A DNA stretch of 64,000 bases from JAUWGC01 sp963753055 (lineage in GTDB: Bacteria; Bacteroidota; Bacteroidia; Bacteroidales; B18-G4). The notes below the pieces were generated by a model that was not told the origin of the DNA, did not search any database, and saw only the letters and a program-made list of their open reading frames with translations. Of this stretch, positions 26,740 to 36,499 are shown piece by piece (the first letter of the stretch is position 1; the number at the start of each line of letters is the position of its first letter). Position numbers and translations under genes: made by a program. The stretch covers positions 186,001 to 250,000 of the forward strand of contig CAVWAP010000002.1 of the NCBI GenBank assembly GCA_963753055.1, read 5' to 3'.

Positions 26740-29700
26740 ATGAAGAAATTCTACACAGCGATTATTTATGGAGTCTTAACTGCATTAGTAGCAATAAAAC
26801 CTGCTATTGGTCAGGAAAAAACCCAACTGAAGCCGATCGTTCAAACGGCTAAGTATTTTCGGGTTACCAAGCCTTTACGTGAGATGGAGCAGATTGCCCC
26901 GGGAATCCGTGACCGATCCTGGAAGGACAATGTGATCCGGAATGAAGAAAACATTAAAACCAAGGATTCAAAAGATAATTCCAGCACTATCGACCCTGTG
27001 GTTCAGCATAGGATGGGTACTGAGAATGGACGTGCCCAGGACCAGAACTTTGATGGTGTCAATAATGTGAATGGAGTTTATCCCCCGGATACCGATGGTG
27101 ATGTAGGTTTGAACCACTATTTCCAGATGGTTAACCTGTCATTTGCCATATATGATAAAACAGGAAACCTGCTTTACGGACCTGCTGATAACAGCACCCT
27201 GTGGAATGGCTTCATAGGGGCGTGGACAGGCACCAACGACGGTGACCCGATCGTACTGTATGATGAGCTTGCCGATCGTTGGCTTGCCAGCCAGTTTGCC
27301 GTTAACACAACCAATGGAACTTACTGGCAGCTGATTGCTATATCACAGACCAGTGATCCTACCGGAGCATATTATCAGTATGCTTTTCAGTTTCCTGATT
27401 TTAATGATTATCCTAAGTTTGGTGTCTGGCCAGATGGCTATTATGCATCATTTAACATCTTCGGCTCTTATAACAGGGCCGCTGCCGCTGCTTTTGAGCG
27501 GACAGAGATGCTTAACGGTAATCCGAATGCACAGATGGTGCTTTTTGATCTTCCTCCGGGATCCGATCCCTTCAGCATGCTGCCTTCAGATTTTGACGGA
27601 GCAGCACCTCCTACCGGAACACCAAACTATTTCGCATATTTCAACGATGATGCCTGGGGCTACAGTAATGACCATCTCAGGGTTTGGGAGTTCTCAGTTG
27701 ATTGGACTACTCCGGCAAACTCAACCTTTACCGAGACGATGAACCTGCCAACAGCAGCTTTTGATAATGAAATCTGTACTGCTTACCGTGGAAGGTGTAT
27801 CCCTCAGTCAGGTACTACCAGGCAGCTGGAATCTCTTTCTGACCGCCTGATGTTCCGTTTACAATATCGAAATTTTGGTACGCACGAGGTGATGCTGACG
27901 AACCATACCGTTGATGCCGGCAGTGGAATCGCAGGCATACGCTGGTATGAAATAAGAGATTCACATGATGGCAATGGATGGCAGATTTATCAGCAGGGAA
28001 CATATTCTCCTGACAATGAACATCGTTGGATGGGATCTGTGGCTATGGATATCAATGGAAATATTGCCCTTGGTTATACTGTATCCACTTCATCTACCTA
28101 CCCATCTATCCGTTATACGGGCCGTTTTTCATCCGACCCGCTGGGGCAAATGACCGTAGCGGAAGATTTGATCATGGCCGGTACCGGGTCGCAAACCGGA
28201 TCAGCCTGCCGCTGGGGCGATTACAGTTGTATGTCTGTCGACCCGGCCAGCCCGACAACATTCTGGTATACAACCGAGTATTTACAATATACGGGTGGGG
28301 CACCATGGAGGACAAGGATTGCTTCCTTCTATTTCTCACCTCCCGGACCATATGCCAATGCAGGATCTGATGTAAGCACATGTGAAATGGATCCAGTCCA
28401 GCTGAATGGTACAGCCACTAACTATGGCTCGCTGCAATGGTATACATCCGGTGATGGCTCTTTTGACGACCCCACAAGCCTGACGCCAATGTATACTCCA
28501 GGTACGGGTGACATGACCAGTGATGGGGCTGACCTTACGTTGGTGGCCTATGCTATAGCACCGTTAACAGATACGATTGCCGACACAACACAGTTATCAG
28601 TGCTGCTTCATGCTGTTTCTGCTGCCGGACCTGATACTACCATCTGCGAAGATGGAAGCTTCGGCACCCAGGCATCGGCTTCAAATGCTGGAACTTTTCT
28701 CTGGATAAGTGATGGAGATGGTACATTTGATTATCCCGACAGCCTGGATGCAATTTATTTTCCCGGGGCAACAGATATTACCAATGGCTCAGTGACATTG
28801 AGTTTCACAGCTTATTCTGTGGCACCATGCATGAGTGATAGTACAGATGATCTGCTCCTGTCATTCCAGACCTTACCGGATGCGGATGCAGGTGCTGACG
28901 GAAATGTTTGCGAGGAGAACATCTACCAGCTTTCCGGTGTTGCCAACAATTATGGTTCAGTACTTTGGACCACCAGCGGTGATGGTACATTTAGTAATTC
29001 AACTATCCTTGATCCCGAATATGAACCCGGACCAACTGATATCAGCAATGGCTCTGCAACCCTGACATTAACTGCTTCTGCAGTATCACCATGTACCAGC
29101 GATTCAATTGATGACATGGTACTGACCATCGATCTGTTGCCTGTTGTTGATGCAGGCGAGGATCAGAGCATACAGTACAGCACCATTACAACTTTAACCG
29201 GTACTGCAAGCGGAGGCTTGGGAACATTGATTTATCAGTGGGAACCTGCTGACCAGGTTGTTAGTCCGAATAGCCTAAGCACTGAAACTGTTAATCTGTA
29301 CAGTACAACAGTATTTACTCTGACCGTTACAGATGACTCAACTGACTGTGCCGCTGCAGATGACCTTACTGTTACTGTTGATGGTGGACCTCTGCAGACA
29401 CAGGCTACAGCTGATCCTGACCTGGTATGTAACGGGGAAAGCTCACAGCTGGATGCTGTTACTTCTGGAGGTTCAGGAACATATACTTATTCATGGGAGT
29501 CTGATCCCCCGGGATTTACCTCAACATTACAGAATCCTGTTGTTACTCCTGGAGTGACAACAACCTATACGGTTACTGTTGACGATGGTGTTACCGCATC
29601 CGATGCTAATGTTCTGGTTACCGTTCAGCAACTTCCTGTGGCAGATGCCGGACAGGATTCAACGATATGTGAGGGCGAAAGCATTATCCTTTATGGTATT

Positions 29701-30177
29701 ACCAACTATTCAAGCTCAGTCCTCTGGTCAACGGCAGGTGATGGTAACTTTGATGATCCATCCGTGCTGGATGCCACATATACTCCTGGAGGTGATGATA
29801 TTTTCAATGGTGGTGTTGACCTGACACTTACTACTTATCCACTGGGACCATGTACTGATGAAGCAGATGATGAGATGCACCTTGAGATCGTCATATGTTC
29901 CGGATTGGTTGATCTCTCAACTGAACAATTGAGTATGAAGATCCTTCCAAATCCAAATAAAGGAGCATTTGAACTTCTTGTCAGCGGCATGAACTGCCAG
30001 AGATTCCATATTGGTATTTACAACCTGACAGGAAAAACGGAATACCAGGAAGAATTTACTGCCAGGAACGGACAGTTTTCACAAAAACTGGATATCAGCG
30101 GATTGCGCAAAGGCCTGTATCTCATACAGCTGAAGTGTGAAGACGAGCTGGTTACCGGGAAGCTAGTGATAAACTAG
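26740..30177 (+). CDS. Large T9SS-secreted surface protein with tandem beta-sandwich repeats
   Basis: An 1145-residue exported protein. A signal peptide (about 25 residues) is followed by a domain of about 500 residues rich in W, Y and D (starts NFDGVNNVNGVYPPDTDGD), whose function I do not recognise. Then come four copies of a repeat of about 85 residues: AGxD...CE near the start, (L/W)xTSGDGxFDDP in the middle, LTLTAY...PC at the end, at roughly residues 540-625, 626-715, 716-800 and 966-1050. Two PKD/Ig-like domains sit before the last copy. A T9SS type A sorting domain closes the protein (LPNPNKGAFELLVSG...LVTGKLVIN). It is likely an adhesin or surface structural protein. The 3' end overlaps the convergent DUF2817 gene by 15 bases. 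Confidence 0.85.
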   Translation: MKKFYTAIIYGVLTALVAIKPAIGQEKTQLKPIVQTAKYFRVTKPLREMEQIAPGIRDRSWKDNVIRNEENIKTKDSKDNSSTIDPVVQHRMGTENGRAQDQNFDGVNNVNGVYPPDTDGDVGLNHYFQMVNLSFAIYDKTGNLLYGPADNSTLWNGFIGAWTGTNDGDPIVLYDELADRWLASQFAVNTTNGTYWQLIAISQTSDPTGAYYQYAFQFPDFNDYPKFGVWPDGYYASFNIFGSYNRAAAAAFERTEMLNGNPNAQMVLFDLPPGSDPFSMLPSDFDGAAPPTGTPNYFAYFNDDAWGYSNDHLRVWEFSVDWTTPANSTFTETMNLPTAAFDNEICTAYRGRCIPQSGTTRQLESLSDRLMFRLQYRNFGTHEVMLTNHTVDAGSGIAGIRWYEIRDSHDGNGWQIYQQGTYSPDNEHRWMGSVAMDINGNIALGYTVSTSSTYPSIRYTGRFSSDPLGQMTVAEDLIMAGTGSQTGSACRWGDYSCMSVDPASPTTFWYTTEYLQYTGGAPWRTRIASFYFSPPGPYANAGSDVSTCEMDPVQLNGTATNYGSLQWYTSGDGSFDDPTSLTPMYTPGTGDMTSDGADLTLVAYAIAPLTDTIADTTQLSVLLHAVSAAGPDTTICEDGSFGTQASASNAGTFLWISDGDGTFDYPDSLDAIYFPGATDITNGSVTLSFTAYSVAPCMSDSTDDLLLSFQTLPDADAGADGNVCEENIYQLSGVANNYGSVLWTTSGDGTFSNSTILDPEYEPGPTDISNGSATLTLTASAVSPCTSDSIDDMVLTIDLLPVVDAGEDQSIQYSTITTLTGTASGGLGTLIYQWEPADQVVSPNSLSTETVNLYSTTVFTLTVTDDSTDCAAADDLTVTVDGGPLQTQATADPDLVCNGESSQLDAVTSGGSGTYTYSWESDPPGFTSTLQNPVVTPGVTTTYTVTVDDGVTASDANVLVTVQQLPVADAGQDSTICEGESIILYGITNYSSSVLWSTAGDGNFDDPSVLDATYTPGGDDIFNGGVDLTLTTYPLGPCTDEADDEMHLEIVICSGLVDLSTEQLSMKILPNPNKGAFELLVSGMNCQRFHIGIYNLTGKTEYQEEFTARNGQFSQKLDISGLRKGLYLIQLKCEDELVTGKLVIN

Positions 30178-31425
30178 CGCAGCGTATCGTGGCAGGAGAT
30201 TATTAAAAGTCTTTCTACTTGTGAGTATCACCTGGGTTTGCCAGGCCTCAGACTGCGGGTAATACATGTTAATAAATTGATTGATGGTTATTGTTTTATC
30301 CTTTTCACTCAAATAACCATGATGATGTCCCTGGTTTTCGTTGATGATGATCTGCAGGGACTTAATAGACCCAATAGTGGTGTGTGAGTCCATAGTGCCA
30401 TATTCAAAGGTCATAGGAAGAAATAATTTCCCGTGGTTGAGCTTACCAACAAAGGTTGGAAATCCTCCGGTTACGACGTAAAACTGTTCTTTATCGCCCC
30501 AGTCTATTTTCTGATCCAGAAACAATTTTTCAAGGTTATTTCTGGAAAGGGAATCCTTAACGGGGTTCGGGAAGAAATGCAGTGTCCCCCATTGTCCGTA
30601 ACCTGTATGCAAATCGATATGGAAGATGACCTGGTAAGGTTCGCAAAACTCCTCCAATAATGACTTGACTATGCTCACCTGTGGTTCGAAGTCCACCCCC
30701 CCAAAATACAATCCATCCGGGTATTCATATTGTCCCTGTAAAATGCTCTGACGGGCAAATTCAATATTGTTGGTGGTCATTTTCAGAACAGCCTTCAAAA
30801 AGAAGAAACGATTGCCGGCACTATTTAAATCTACCTTCTCCTGTGGATTAATTATTCGACCAAACCTGAAGTAGCCCGGGTTAGGGGTTGCAAAAAGACT
30901 TTTATCAATATCCCAGTTACGGTTCAGGTCCACATTATTCTCTGTAAACCTTCGGTTGTGTTTAAAACCATATGGGTTAAGACCATGAATAAACAGAACA
31001 CCCATGTTTTCCAATAGTTCTTCATCCAGAAATTCCTCCATGAACATGAGCTGAACGGCGCTGCCGGCAAAGCCTTCAATGCCATGTATGCCGGAAGAAA
31101 GAATCAGTAAACGCTGAGGGTCACCTGTTCCCGGCAGAAAGCAATAATCTATATAAAGTCCGGTATCAACCTGACTTTCAACAGAATTTTTAAAGACCCA
31201 AACACTGTCAAAACGCTCTTTTAAAGCCAATGATTTTGATATGAAAGCAAGCCTGCTTTCTTCATAAGTATCATGATAGTATTCAATTGCTACCGGATCA
31301 ATTTCAACTTCAAAAATATCAGGAGAATAATAATTCAGGACGATATAACTGAATGCCAGGGCAATGATCACAACCGATCCTCCCCCAATAAAAAATATTA
31401 CTATCCCTTTCCTAAATCTCCTCAT
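30163..31425 (-). CDS. DUF2817 / M14-like zinc peptidase, membrane-anchored
   Basis: A 420-residue protein with one N-terminal membrane helix (about residues 8-30) and an M14-clan fold of the DUF2817 type. The zinc site is suggested by SGIHGIEGFAG (H-x-x-E) and FHIDLHTGYG (His), with NVDLNRNW as the carboxylate-binding segment and FEYGT near the catalytic Glu. The specific peptide or ester substrate is unknown. The 3' end is convergent with, and overlaps, the T9SS gene. Upstream, a microsatellite array separates it from the SDR gene. Confidence 0.82.
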   Translation of the reverse strand: MRRFRKGIVIFFIGGGSVVIIALAFSYIVLNYYSPDIFEVEIDPVAIEYYHDTYEESRLAFISKSLALKERFDSVWVFKNSVESQVDTGLYIDYCFLPGTGDPQRLLILSSGIHGIEGFAGSAVQLMFMEEFLDEELLENMGVLFIHGLNPYGFKHNRRFTENNVDLNRNWDIDKSLFATPNPGYFRFGRIINPQEKVDLNSAGNRFFFLKAVLKMTTNNIEFARQSILQGQYEYPDGLYFGGVDFEPQVSIVKSLLEEFCEPYQVIFHIDLHTGYGQWGTLHFFPNPVKDSLSRNNLEKLFLDQKIDWGDKEQFYVVTGGFPTFVGKLNHGKLFLPMTFEYGTMDSHTTIGSIKSLQIIINENQGHHHGYLSEKDKTITINQFINMYYPQSEAWQTQVILTSRKTFNNLLPRYAALVYH

Positions 31426-31450
31426 CTCAAATCATATCTCATTTCTCATA

Positions 31451-31565
31451 TCTCCCCGCCTTCGGCGGGATGTCGCTCGGCTTTGCCTCGCTCCACTTCT
31501 CTCCCCTCTCTTCTCTCTTCTCTCTTCTCTCTTCTCTCTTCTCTCTTCTCTCTTCTCTCTTCTCT
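31451..31565. repeat. Composite repeat: 52-base header plus (ttctctc)n array
   Basis: A 52-base header (31451-31502), with the hairpin CCCGCC-ttc-GGCGGG, is followed by about eight near-perfect copies of the heptamer ttctctc up to 31565. An almost identical header (one mismatch) with a similar array lies at 49027-49140. The array ends at the stop codon of the minus-strand SDR gene. Confidence 0.8.
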
Positions 31566-32538
31566 ACAAGTATCCTTCTTCCACAAACCACTCACACGAA
31601 TCCCTCACCGTTTCTTCCAGTGGCCGTGCCTTGAATCCCAAATCTCGTTCTGCTTTGGCAGGGCTGATACGTTTACTGCTCATCATCAAGACATCAAGAG
31701 AGTCTTTTGTGTACAGTGGATGTTCGTGCCTGATCTTTGCCCAGGCCTGAATGAAAGGCAGCCCCATTTTTGCCAATGCAATCGGAGCCATCTTTGTTGG
31801 AGTCTTCCTTCCGGTGACCCCTGAAATGATCTGTGACAGGTCCTGCAGGCTCCGCCATCCTCCGGAAACAAGGTACCTTTCCCCAGATTTATCCAGCGTA
31901 ATTGCGTTTATGACCGCATCACAAATATCCCTGACATCCACCCAGTCGTATCCTCCGGGTACCAGCATTGGTATCTGGTTTTTGGCCATTTTGATAAGTG
32001 CCTGTCCCAGTAATGAAGGCTTGAAATCATTGGGTCCAATGATGGCTGTGGGATTGAAAATAATGAATTTCAGGTCCTTGCCACACAACTCATGAACCGC
32101 CCGATCCCCTTCGGCCTTGGATTGCTCGTACTTAATCTTGCTGAAGGTGATGATGGGCCTGTTTTCATCCAGCACTTCATTCAATGGCATATGCTCTATG
32201 GCATGGATGGTACTGAAGTGGATCAATTTCTTCACCCCGGCCTTTTTACATGCTTCCACAACGTTGCGTGTACCATCGACATTAACTTTAAACAGTTTAG
32301 TTTCATTTTTCTCAATTGAGATAATGGCTGCAAGGTGGATCGCAACATCAACCCCTTCGAATAACTTATCCAGTGAAGCCGGATCAAGAATATCTCCCTT
32401 GACGGTTTCTATATCCAGGTCCTTGATGCTTGTATTATCATTGTAAACGAGGCCTCTTACGTCATATCCTTTTTCCAGGAGTTTCCTGACAAGGTTATTT
32501 CCAACATGGCCATTGGTTCCGGTGATTGCGATTTTCAT
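31564..32538 (-). CDS. NAD(P)-dependent epimerase/dehydratase (extended SDR)
   Basis: A 324-residue Rossmann protein. The cofactor loop is GTNGHVGNN at residues 7-15; the catalytic Tyr-Lys is in KYEQSKAEGD (Y-x-x-x-K); FNPTAIIGP follows. It resembles dihydroflavonol-4-reductase-like and 3-beta-hydroxysteroid-like SDRs, so the substrate is unclear: sugar nucleotide, ketone or aldehyde. It stands alone, and its 3' end abuts a heptamer microsatellite. Confidence 0.85.
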   Translation of the reverse strand: MKIAITGTNGHVGNNLVRKLLEKGYDVRGLVYNDNTSIKDLDIETVKGDILDPASLDKLFEGVDVAIHLAAIISIEKNETKLFKVNVDGTRNVVEACKKAGVKKLIHFSTIHAIEHMPLNEVLDENRPIITFSKIKYEQSKAEGDRAVHELCGKDLKFIIFNPTAIIGPNDFKPSLLGQALIKMAKNQIPMLVPGGYDWVDVRDICDAVINAITLDKSGERYLVSGGWRSLQDLSQIISGVTGRKTPTKMAPIALAKMGLPFIQAWAKIRHEHPLYTKDSLDVLMMSSKRISPAKAERDLGFKARPLEETVRDSCEWFVEEGYL

Positions 32539-32599
32539 GGATTAAGAGTTTGGGCGAAGTTAGTAAAAATCATGCAGAGTTTTTTTACCCACCCCCCTT

Positions 32600-32623
32600 C
32601 CCCCTCCCTCAAGAGGGAGGGGG
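32600..32623. repeat. Pyrimidine/purine palindrome, second copy
   Basis: CCCCCTCCCTC / GAGGGAGGGGG around loop aa, the same arms as at 14940-14963. It lies between SDR and lipoprotein genes in a cacccc-rich spacer. Confidence 0.7.
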
Positions 32624-32696
32624 TGCACACCTACAAACAATTGAATTTATACCGGACCAGGGGGAGGGTACGAGAAAAGTGAAAATGACTGCTTTA

Positions 32697-33476
32697 TTAC
32701 TTTCTCGCAATCCGAACTTTAAACCAGATCTTGACCGGGTCGGTTTGTAATGTGGAAGGATCTGGGCGTTGGCCATCAGGCCTTCCGTAGCCGCCTCCGC
32801 CTCCGGCACCGGGAGGCCGTCCTCCCATCCCCATTTCGCCACGGTTGCCACCATACATCCCCTGGGAAGGCGTTGAAGGTGCTTCAACCTCAATTCCCAC
32901 TGCTAGTTCATCTATTGTCCTGGTTTGGATTGAATGGAATGGGATGGCTACGAAGTATTGCAGCATTCCTGCTGTATCAATGCGCATAACACCATCAAAT
33001 TCGGAATTGTCCAGCTGTAAATCGATAAATGATTCAGAATCTCCCCATACCCAGAGGCCTTCTTTAAGGCCCATTATCCGTTGGTTTAAAGCTTGTTGCA
33101 TTGATTGCCTGTCCCCCTGCCTGGGACGGTTTCCCCTTGTTGCCCGGGCGCCGTCACCCGGTCTTTTGATATAGGGGTAAGTCAGGTAGGCGGTGCCTTT
33201 TTTCCTTGCATTGGTGTCAACATATATTTTCGCTCCTGAGCGTAAAATATTCATCAGGACACCCCTGCTCTCTGTATCAAAAGCAAGATAAAGGTGTGTA
33301 TCATCATTGGATACGAGGTAGCGTATTTTTGAATCACTGTCATAACCTGTAAATTCGGTCAGGTTTAAGCCTTTTCCTTTTTCCCAGTTTGACTGGTATA
33401 CCGGCATCTTAGAACATCTGACGGTCAGGAGGAGGGCCATGCTCATAAGGAGGCCGATCAAAATCCGGAGTTTCAT
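32697..33476 (-). CDS. Putative lipoprotein of unknown function
   Basis: A 259-residue protein with a hydrophobic leader and Cys at residue 21 (LLLTVRC), an imperfect lipobox. The middle contains a beta-rich region; the C-terminal part has glycine-rich low-complexity sequence (GGRPPGAGGGGGYGRPDG). I do not recognise a domain with certainty. The annotated start overlaps the end of the outer-membrane barrel gene by 68 bases; the Met at 33446 would reduce the overlap to 38. It is presumably translated together with that receptor. Confidence 0.65.
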   Translation of the reverse strand: MKLRILIGLLMSMALLLTVRCSKMPVYQSNWEKGKGLNLTEFTGYDSDSKIRYLVSNDDTHLYLAFDTESRGVLMNILRSGAKIYVDTNARKKGTAYLTYPYIKRPGDGARATRGNRPRQGDRQSMQQALNQRIMGLKEGLWVWGDSESFIDLQLDNSEFDGVMRIDTAGMLQYFVAIPFHSIQTRTIDELAVGIEVEAPSTPSQGMYGGNRGEMGMGGRPPGAGGGGGYGRPDGQRPDPSTLQTDPVKIWFKVRIARK

Positions 33477-36285
33477 TGCCTGTGAAATTTTTAAAGTTAT
33501 ACGTAAATGTAAGCATTAAATACCGCTGAAGGACCTGTGTTTCAGAATCCTGGATATAGGAGTCGGTGACAGTTCTCTTTATGCTTAAATTCTGGTTTAA
33601 AAGATCATATACACCAAGACTTAACTCTGCACGGTTGTCTTTCAGGAATTTTTTACCAACCTGGATATTCCAGACCAGGTAATCCTGGTTAAAGATATCA
33701 GACAGGCCAAGATAAAGCTTATAGGATAAATCATTTCGAAGAACTATTTCTTTCCACGTAATCCAGTTGAACCTCAGGCCAAGGCTCTGGTAGAAATAAT
33801 CATTGTCTTCTGCATCCTGTACAGAATTTGTGACAAAATTTATTGAGCCATTGTATGACAAGGTAAAATCGATACGCTCACTGATATTACTTCCTAAGAC
33901 AGCTCCTAAGTTCAGCTTCATCGTATGGGAGATGTTTTCCGTCTTATTTATCATACCGGGTGTCCTGGTATAGGTGAGGCCTACGTTGAGGTTCATGTTG
34001 GTTTTGATCTTTTCAATAGGAATTCCATATGTGACAAAGGTCCTGGCATTCCAGTATCCATCCACATTCACAGGAATGGTAAGCTGTGATCCCCTGTTCA
34101 TCAGGATGCCATCTCCAATTATTGTATCCTGTGAAGCAATCACCGAAGAATTGCTTATGTAGTTCTGGGTATTCCTCAGGAACAGCATCAGGAAAAAGAA
34201 CTTTGATTTATCTGTATTTGTAATGGAATACCTGCTTATCAGCATATTGGAGAATTCCTGTTTCAAAGCAGGATTTCCAGCTGTGATGTTCAGCGGATCG
34301 GAGTTGTCAATTACATTCTGCAGCTGGCTGATGCCGGGTGCTTGTGTGCTGGACCGATAGAAAGCATGCAGATTGATTGAACGAGAAAACCTGTACCGGA
34401 ACATGGCATTCGGAAGGATATTATTAAAGGTCTGATCCAGGTCAGCCTCCTGTGGAAATGTCTGGTTGCTGAACAGGTCGGCCCGCTGATATGCAAGGCC
34501 TCCCATCAGCATAACCTTGTTCTTATAATACCTGTAACCAACACCAAACCTGTTTGTAAGGTAATCATTGTCAAATTTATTGGAAAGGAGCGTGTCAAAT
34601 TCTGTATAGTCGTTGGTTTCCTGGTTAAAGTTATAGGTAGCCTTATCTGACTCACTTTTGCTGTATGAGCTTCTATAGTTGATATTAAGCTGACCATTAT
34701 CTGCAATAGGTTCGGTATACACAAGGTTGGCAGACAGTGAATAAGCATCGCTTTCAATACCCGAGACCTGGTCAATGGTGTCTGTCCTGACCTCAGGCAT
34801 GGAGTTATATTGATTTATCGCAAGCAAGGTATTGTCAGAACTGGAGTTGTTCATTCCGGTGCCCAGGTTAAATGAGATTGTACGCCCCCGTTTTCGGAAA
34901 GCATGCCGGTATAAAAGATCATTATTGAAATTATATCCAAATGAATGATCATCGTATTTATTCATGGTATTGTTGAGGACGCTTTCTGCTCCCAGGAATG
35001 TAATGCCTCCAACATCGCTGGTATAATTATTGGTTTGCAGGTTTATCCGGGGCCTGATAATGAATGAGTTGAATGAGTCCACTTCCCATTTAAGCCTTGC
35101 ATTGAAGCGATGATTATAATTTTCTGTTTCTGAACTGCTGATCTCATCATAGAACTGGTTGGTATCGCCAGGAATGATATATTCGGTTGAAGTGATCTGT
35201 TCACTGATGTTTTTTGAGGCATTGAAGAAGTAGCTTGCAGTAACTTCAACATTTTTACCCCATTGATCGGTGTAGTTGATCCCTGCTGAGTGGGTTGTGG
35301 TGATCCCGTCCTGTGGTCCCACCATGAAATTATTGGCTCCTCCGCCACCAGATGATCTTGATCCGCCACCGGGGGTTCCACCTCCACTTCCACCTCCGGG
35401 AGGGCCTCTTCTTCTGCTGCCACTGCTCATCACCCCAAGAAGATCCTGGGATCCAAAATTTTGCTGGTTAATATTGTTTGACAATCCCAGGATAGAGATC
35501 CGCTGATCTTCGTTAAAAAAATTAATATTACCTCCGGCGGTGTACCTGTTGTCTGTTCCATAACCGCCATATACACGTCCAAATGTACCATTGCGTGTTT
35601 CAGGCCTGGTCACAATATTCATTGTTCTAATCGAGGATCCATCATCAAAGCCTGTGAACTCAGCCTGCTCACTTAGTTTGTCAAAAACTTCTATTTTTTG
35701 TATGACTTCAGCAGGTAAAGTTTTTAATGCAAGATTGGGATCATCGCCAAAAAATTCCCGCCCGTCGACCAGCACTTTCTTGACTTCTTCTCCCTGTGCT
35801 GTAATGGTCCCGTCTTCAATGGTCACTCCCGGCATTTTTCTTGCCAGGTCTTCTGCCGTCGCATCCGGGTTGACCTTGAAAGCATCTGCATTGAATTGCA
35901 CCGTATCTCCTTTCAGCGTGACCATCGGGACCTGGTCAATGATTTCGACATCTTCCAGGGATTCTATTTTTCTTTCCAGTTCTAAAATGCCCAGGGATAT
36001 ATTGCTGGAGTCGACTGAGATTAGTTTAACCTGTGGCTGATAGCCGATGTAGGTAACCCTGAACTGGTAGGTTTGTGGCTCAAGTTGATAAAAAGTAAAA
36101 CGTCCACGGTTATCCGTCGTGGTATATTTCGGGTTTAAAGTGTCAGAATACCCTGTTAAAGAAACAGTTGCGCCGGGTAAAAAGCTGTCATTGTTGCTGT
36201 CAATGATCCTTCCTGAAACCAGGTATCCCTGTCCATAAACACCAATGGTCAACATTCCCGTAAGCAAGAGCAAAAGAAGTTTCAT
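33409..36285 (-). CDS. Outer-membrane beta-barrel protein (TonB-receptor-like, OMP_b-brl_3 type)
   Basis: A 958-residue outer-membrane protein with a signal peptide of about 18 residues. An N-terminal carboxypeptidase-regulatory-like domain (about residues 20-110) contains GRIIDSNNDSFLPGATVSL and TTDNRGRFTF. A plug-like region follows (ITAQGEEVKKVLVDGREFFG), then a long C-terminal barrel of alternating aromatic strands. A Gly-rich loop near residue 300 is unusual. It probably imports or displays an unknown ligand with the downstream lipoprotein. No TonB box is clearly seen, so transport is inferred only. Confidence 0.85.
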   Translation of the reverse strand: MKLLLLLLTGMLTIGVYGQGYLVSGRIIDSNNDSFLPGATVSLTGYSDTLNPKYTTTDNRGRFTFYQLEPQTYQFRVTYIGYQPQVKLISVDSSNISLGILELERKIESLEDVEIIDQVPMVTLKGDTVQFNADAFKVNPDATAEDLARKMPGVTIEDGTITAQGEEVKKVLVDGREFFGDDPNLALKTLPAEVIQKIEVFDKLSEQAEFTGFDDGSSIRTMNIVTRPETRNGTFGRVYGGYGTDNRYTAGGNINFFNEDQRISILGLSNNINQQNFGSQDLLGVMSSGSRRRGPPGGGSGGGTPGGGSRSSGGGGANNFMVGPQDGITTTHSAGINYTDQWGKNVEVTASYFFNASKNISEQITSTEYIIPGDTNQFYDEISSSETENYNHRFNARLKWEVDSFNSFIIRPRINLQTNNYTSDVGGITFLGAESVLNNTMNKYDDHSFGYNFNNDLLYRHAFRKRGRTISFNLGTGMNNSSSDNTLLAINQYNSMPEVRTDTIDQVSGIESDAYSLSANLVYTEPIADNGQLNINYRSSYSKSESDKATYNFNQETNDYTEFDTLLSNKFDNDYLTNRFGVGYRYYKNKVMLMGGLAYQRADLFSNQTFPQEADLDQTFNNILPNAMFRYRFSRSINLHAFYRSSTQAPGISQLQNVIDNSDPLNITAGNPALKQEFSNMLISRYSITNTDKSKFFFLMLFLRNTQNYISNSSVIASQDTIIGDGILMNRGSQLTIPVNVDGYWNARTFVTYGIPIEKIKTNMNLNVGLTYTRTPGMINKTENISHTMKLNLGAVLGSNISERIDFTLSYNGSINFVTNSVQDAEDNDYFYQSLGLRFNWITWKEIVLRNDLSYKLYLGLSDIFNQDYLVWNIQVGKKFLKDNRAELSLGVYDLLNQNLSIKRTVTDSYIQDSETQVLQRYLMLTFTYNFKNFTGNETPDFDRPPYEHGPPPDRQMF

Positions 36286-36342
36286 ACGCTAATATAAGTG
36301 AAATAGTATGATAATTAGATAGGTGCCATGGGGGATGGTTTA

Positions 36343-36437
36343 ATGATGTTCCATGTTCAATGTTCCACGTTCCACGTTCCACGTTCCAAGTAATTCAAAT
36401 GGCACATGGCACATGGTACATTGAACATTGAACATGG
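36343..36437. repeat. Word arrays: ccacgttcc, ggcacatgg, ttcaatgtt
   Basis: Short words (gttccacgttcc, cacatggcacatgg, acattgaacattgaacatgg) fill the spacer before the arylsulfotransferase-like gene. The same words, inverted, follow that gene at 39018-39113 and recur at 40259-40312. Confidence 0.7.
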
Positions 36438-36499
36438 TAAATGATATGTTTTATTGGTATCTTTATTGTTTGAAACAAACCAAGCTTAAGACACCTAAA

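Noticed and set aside
31364..31824. Open frames through the ttctctc array
   Set aside because: Repeated Leu/Ser/Phe codons produced by the microsatellite, antisense to the SDR gene.
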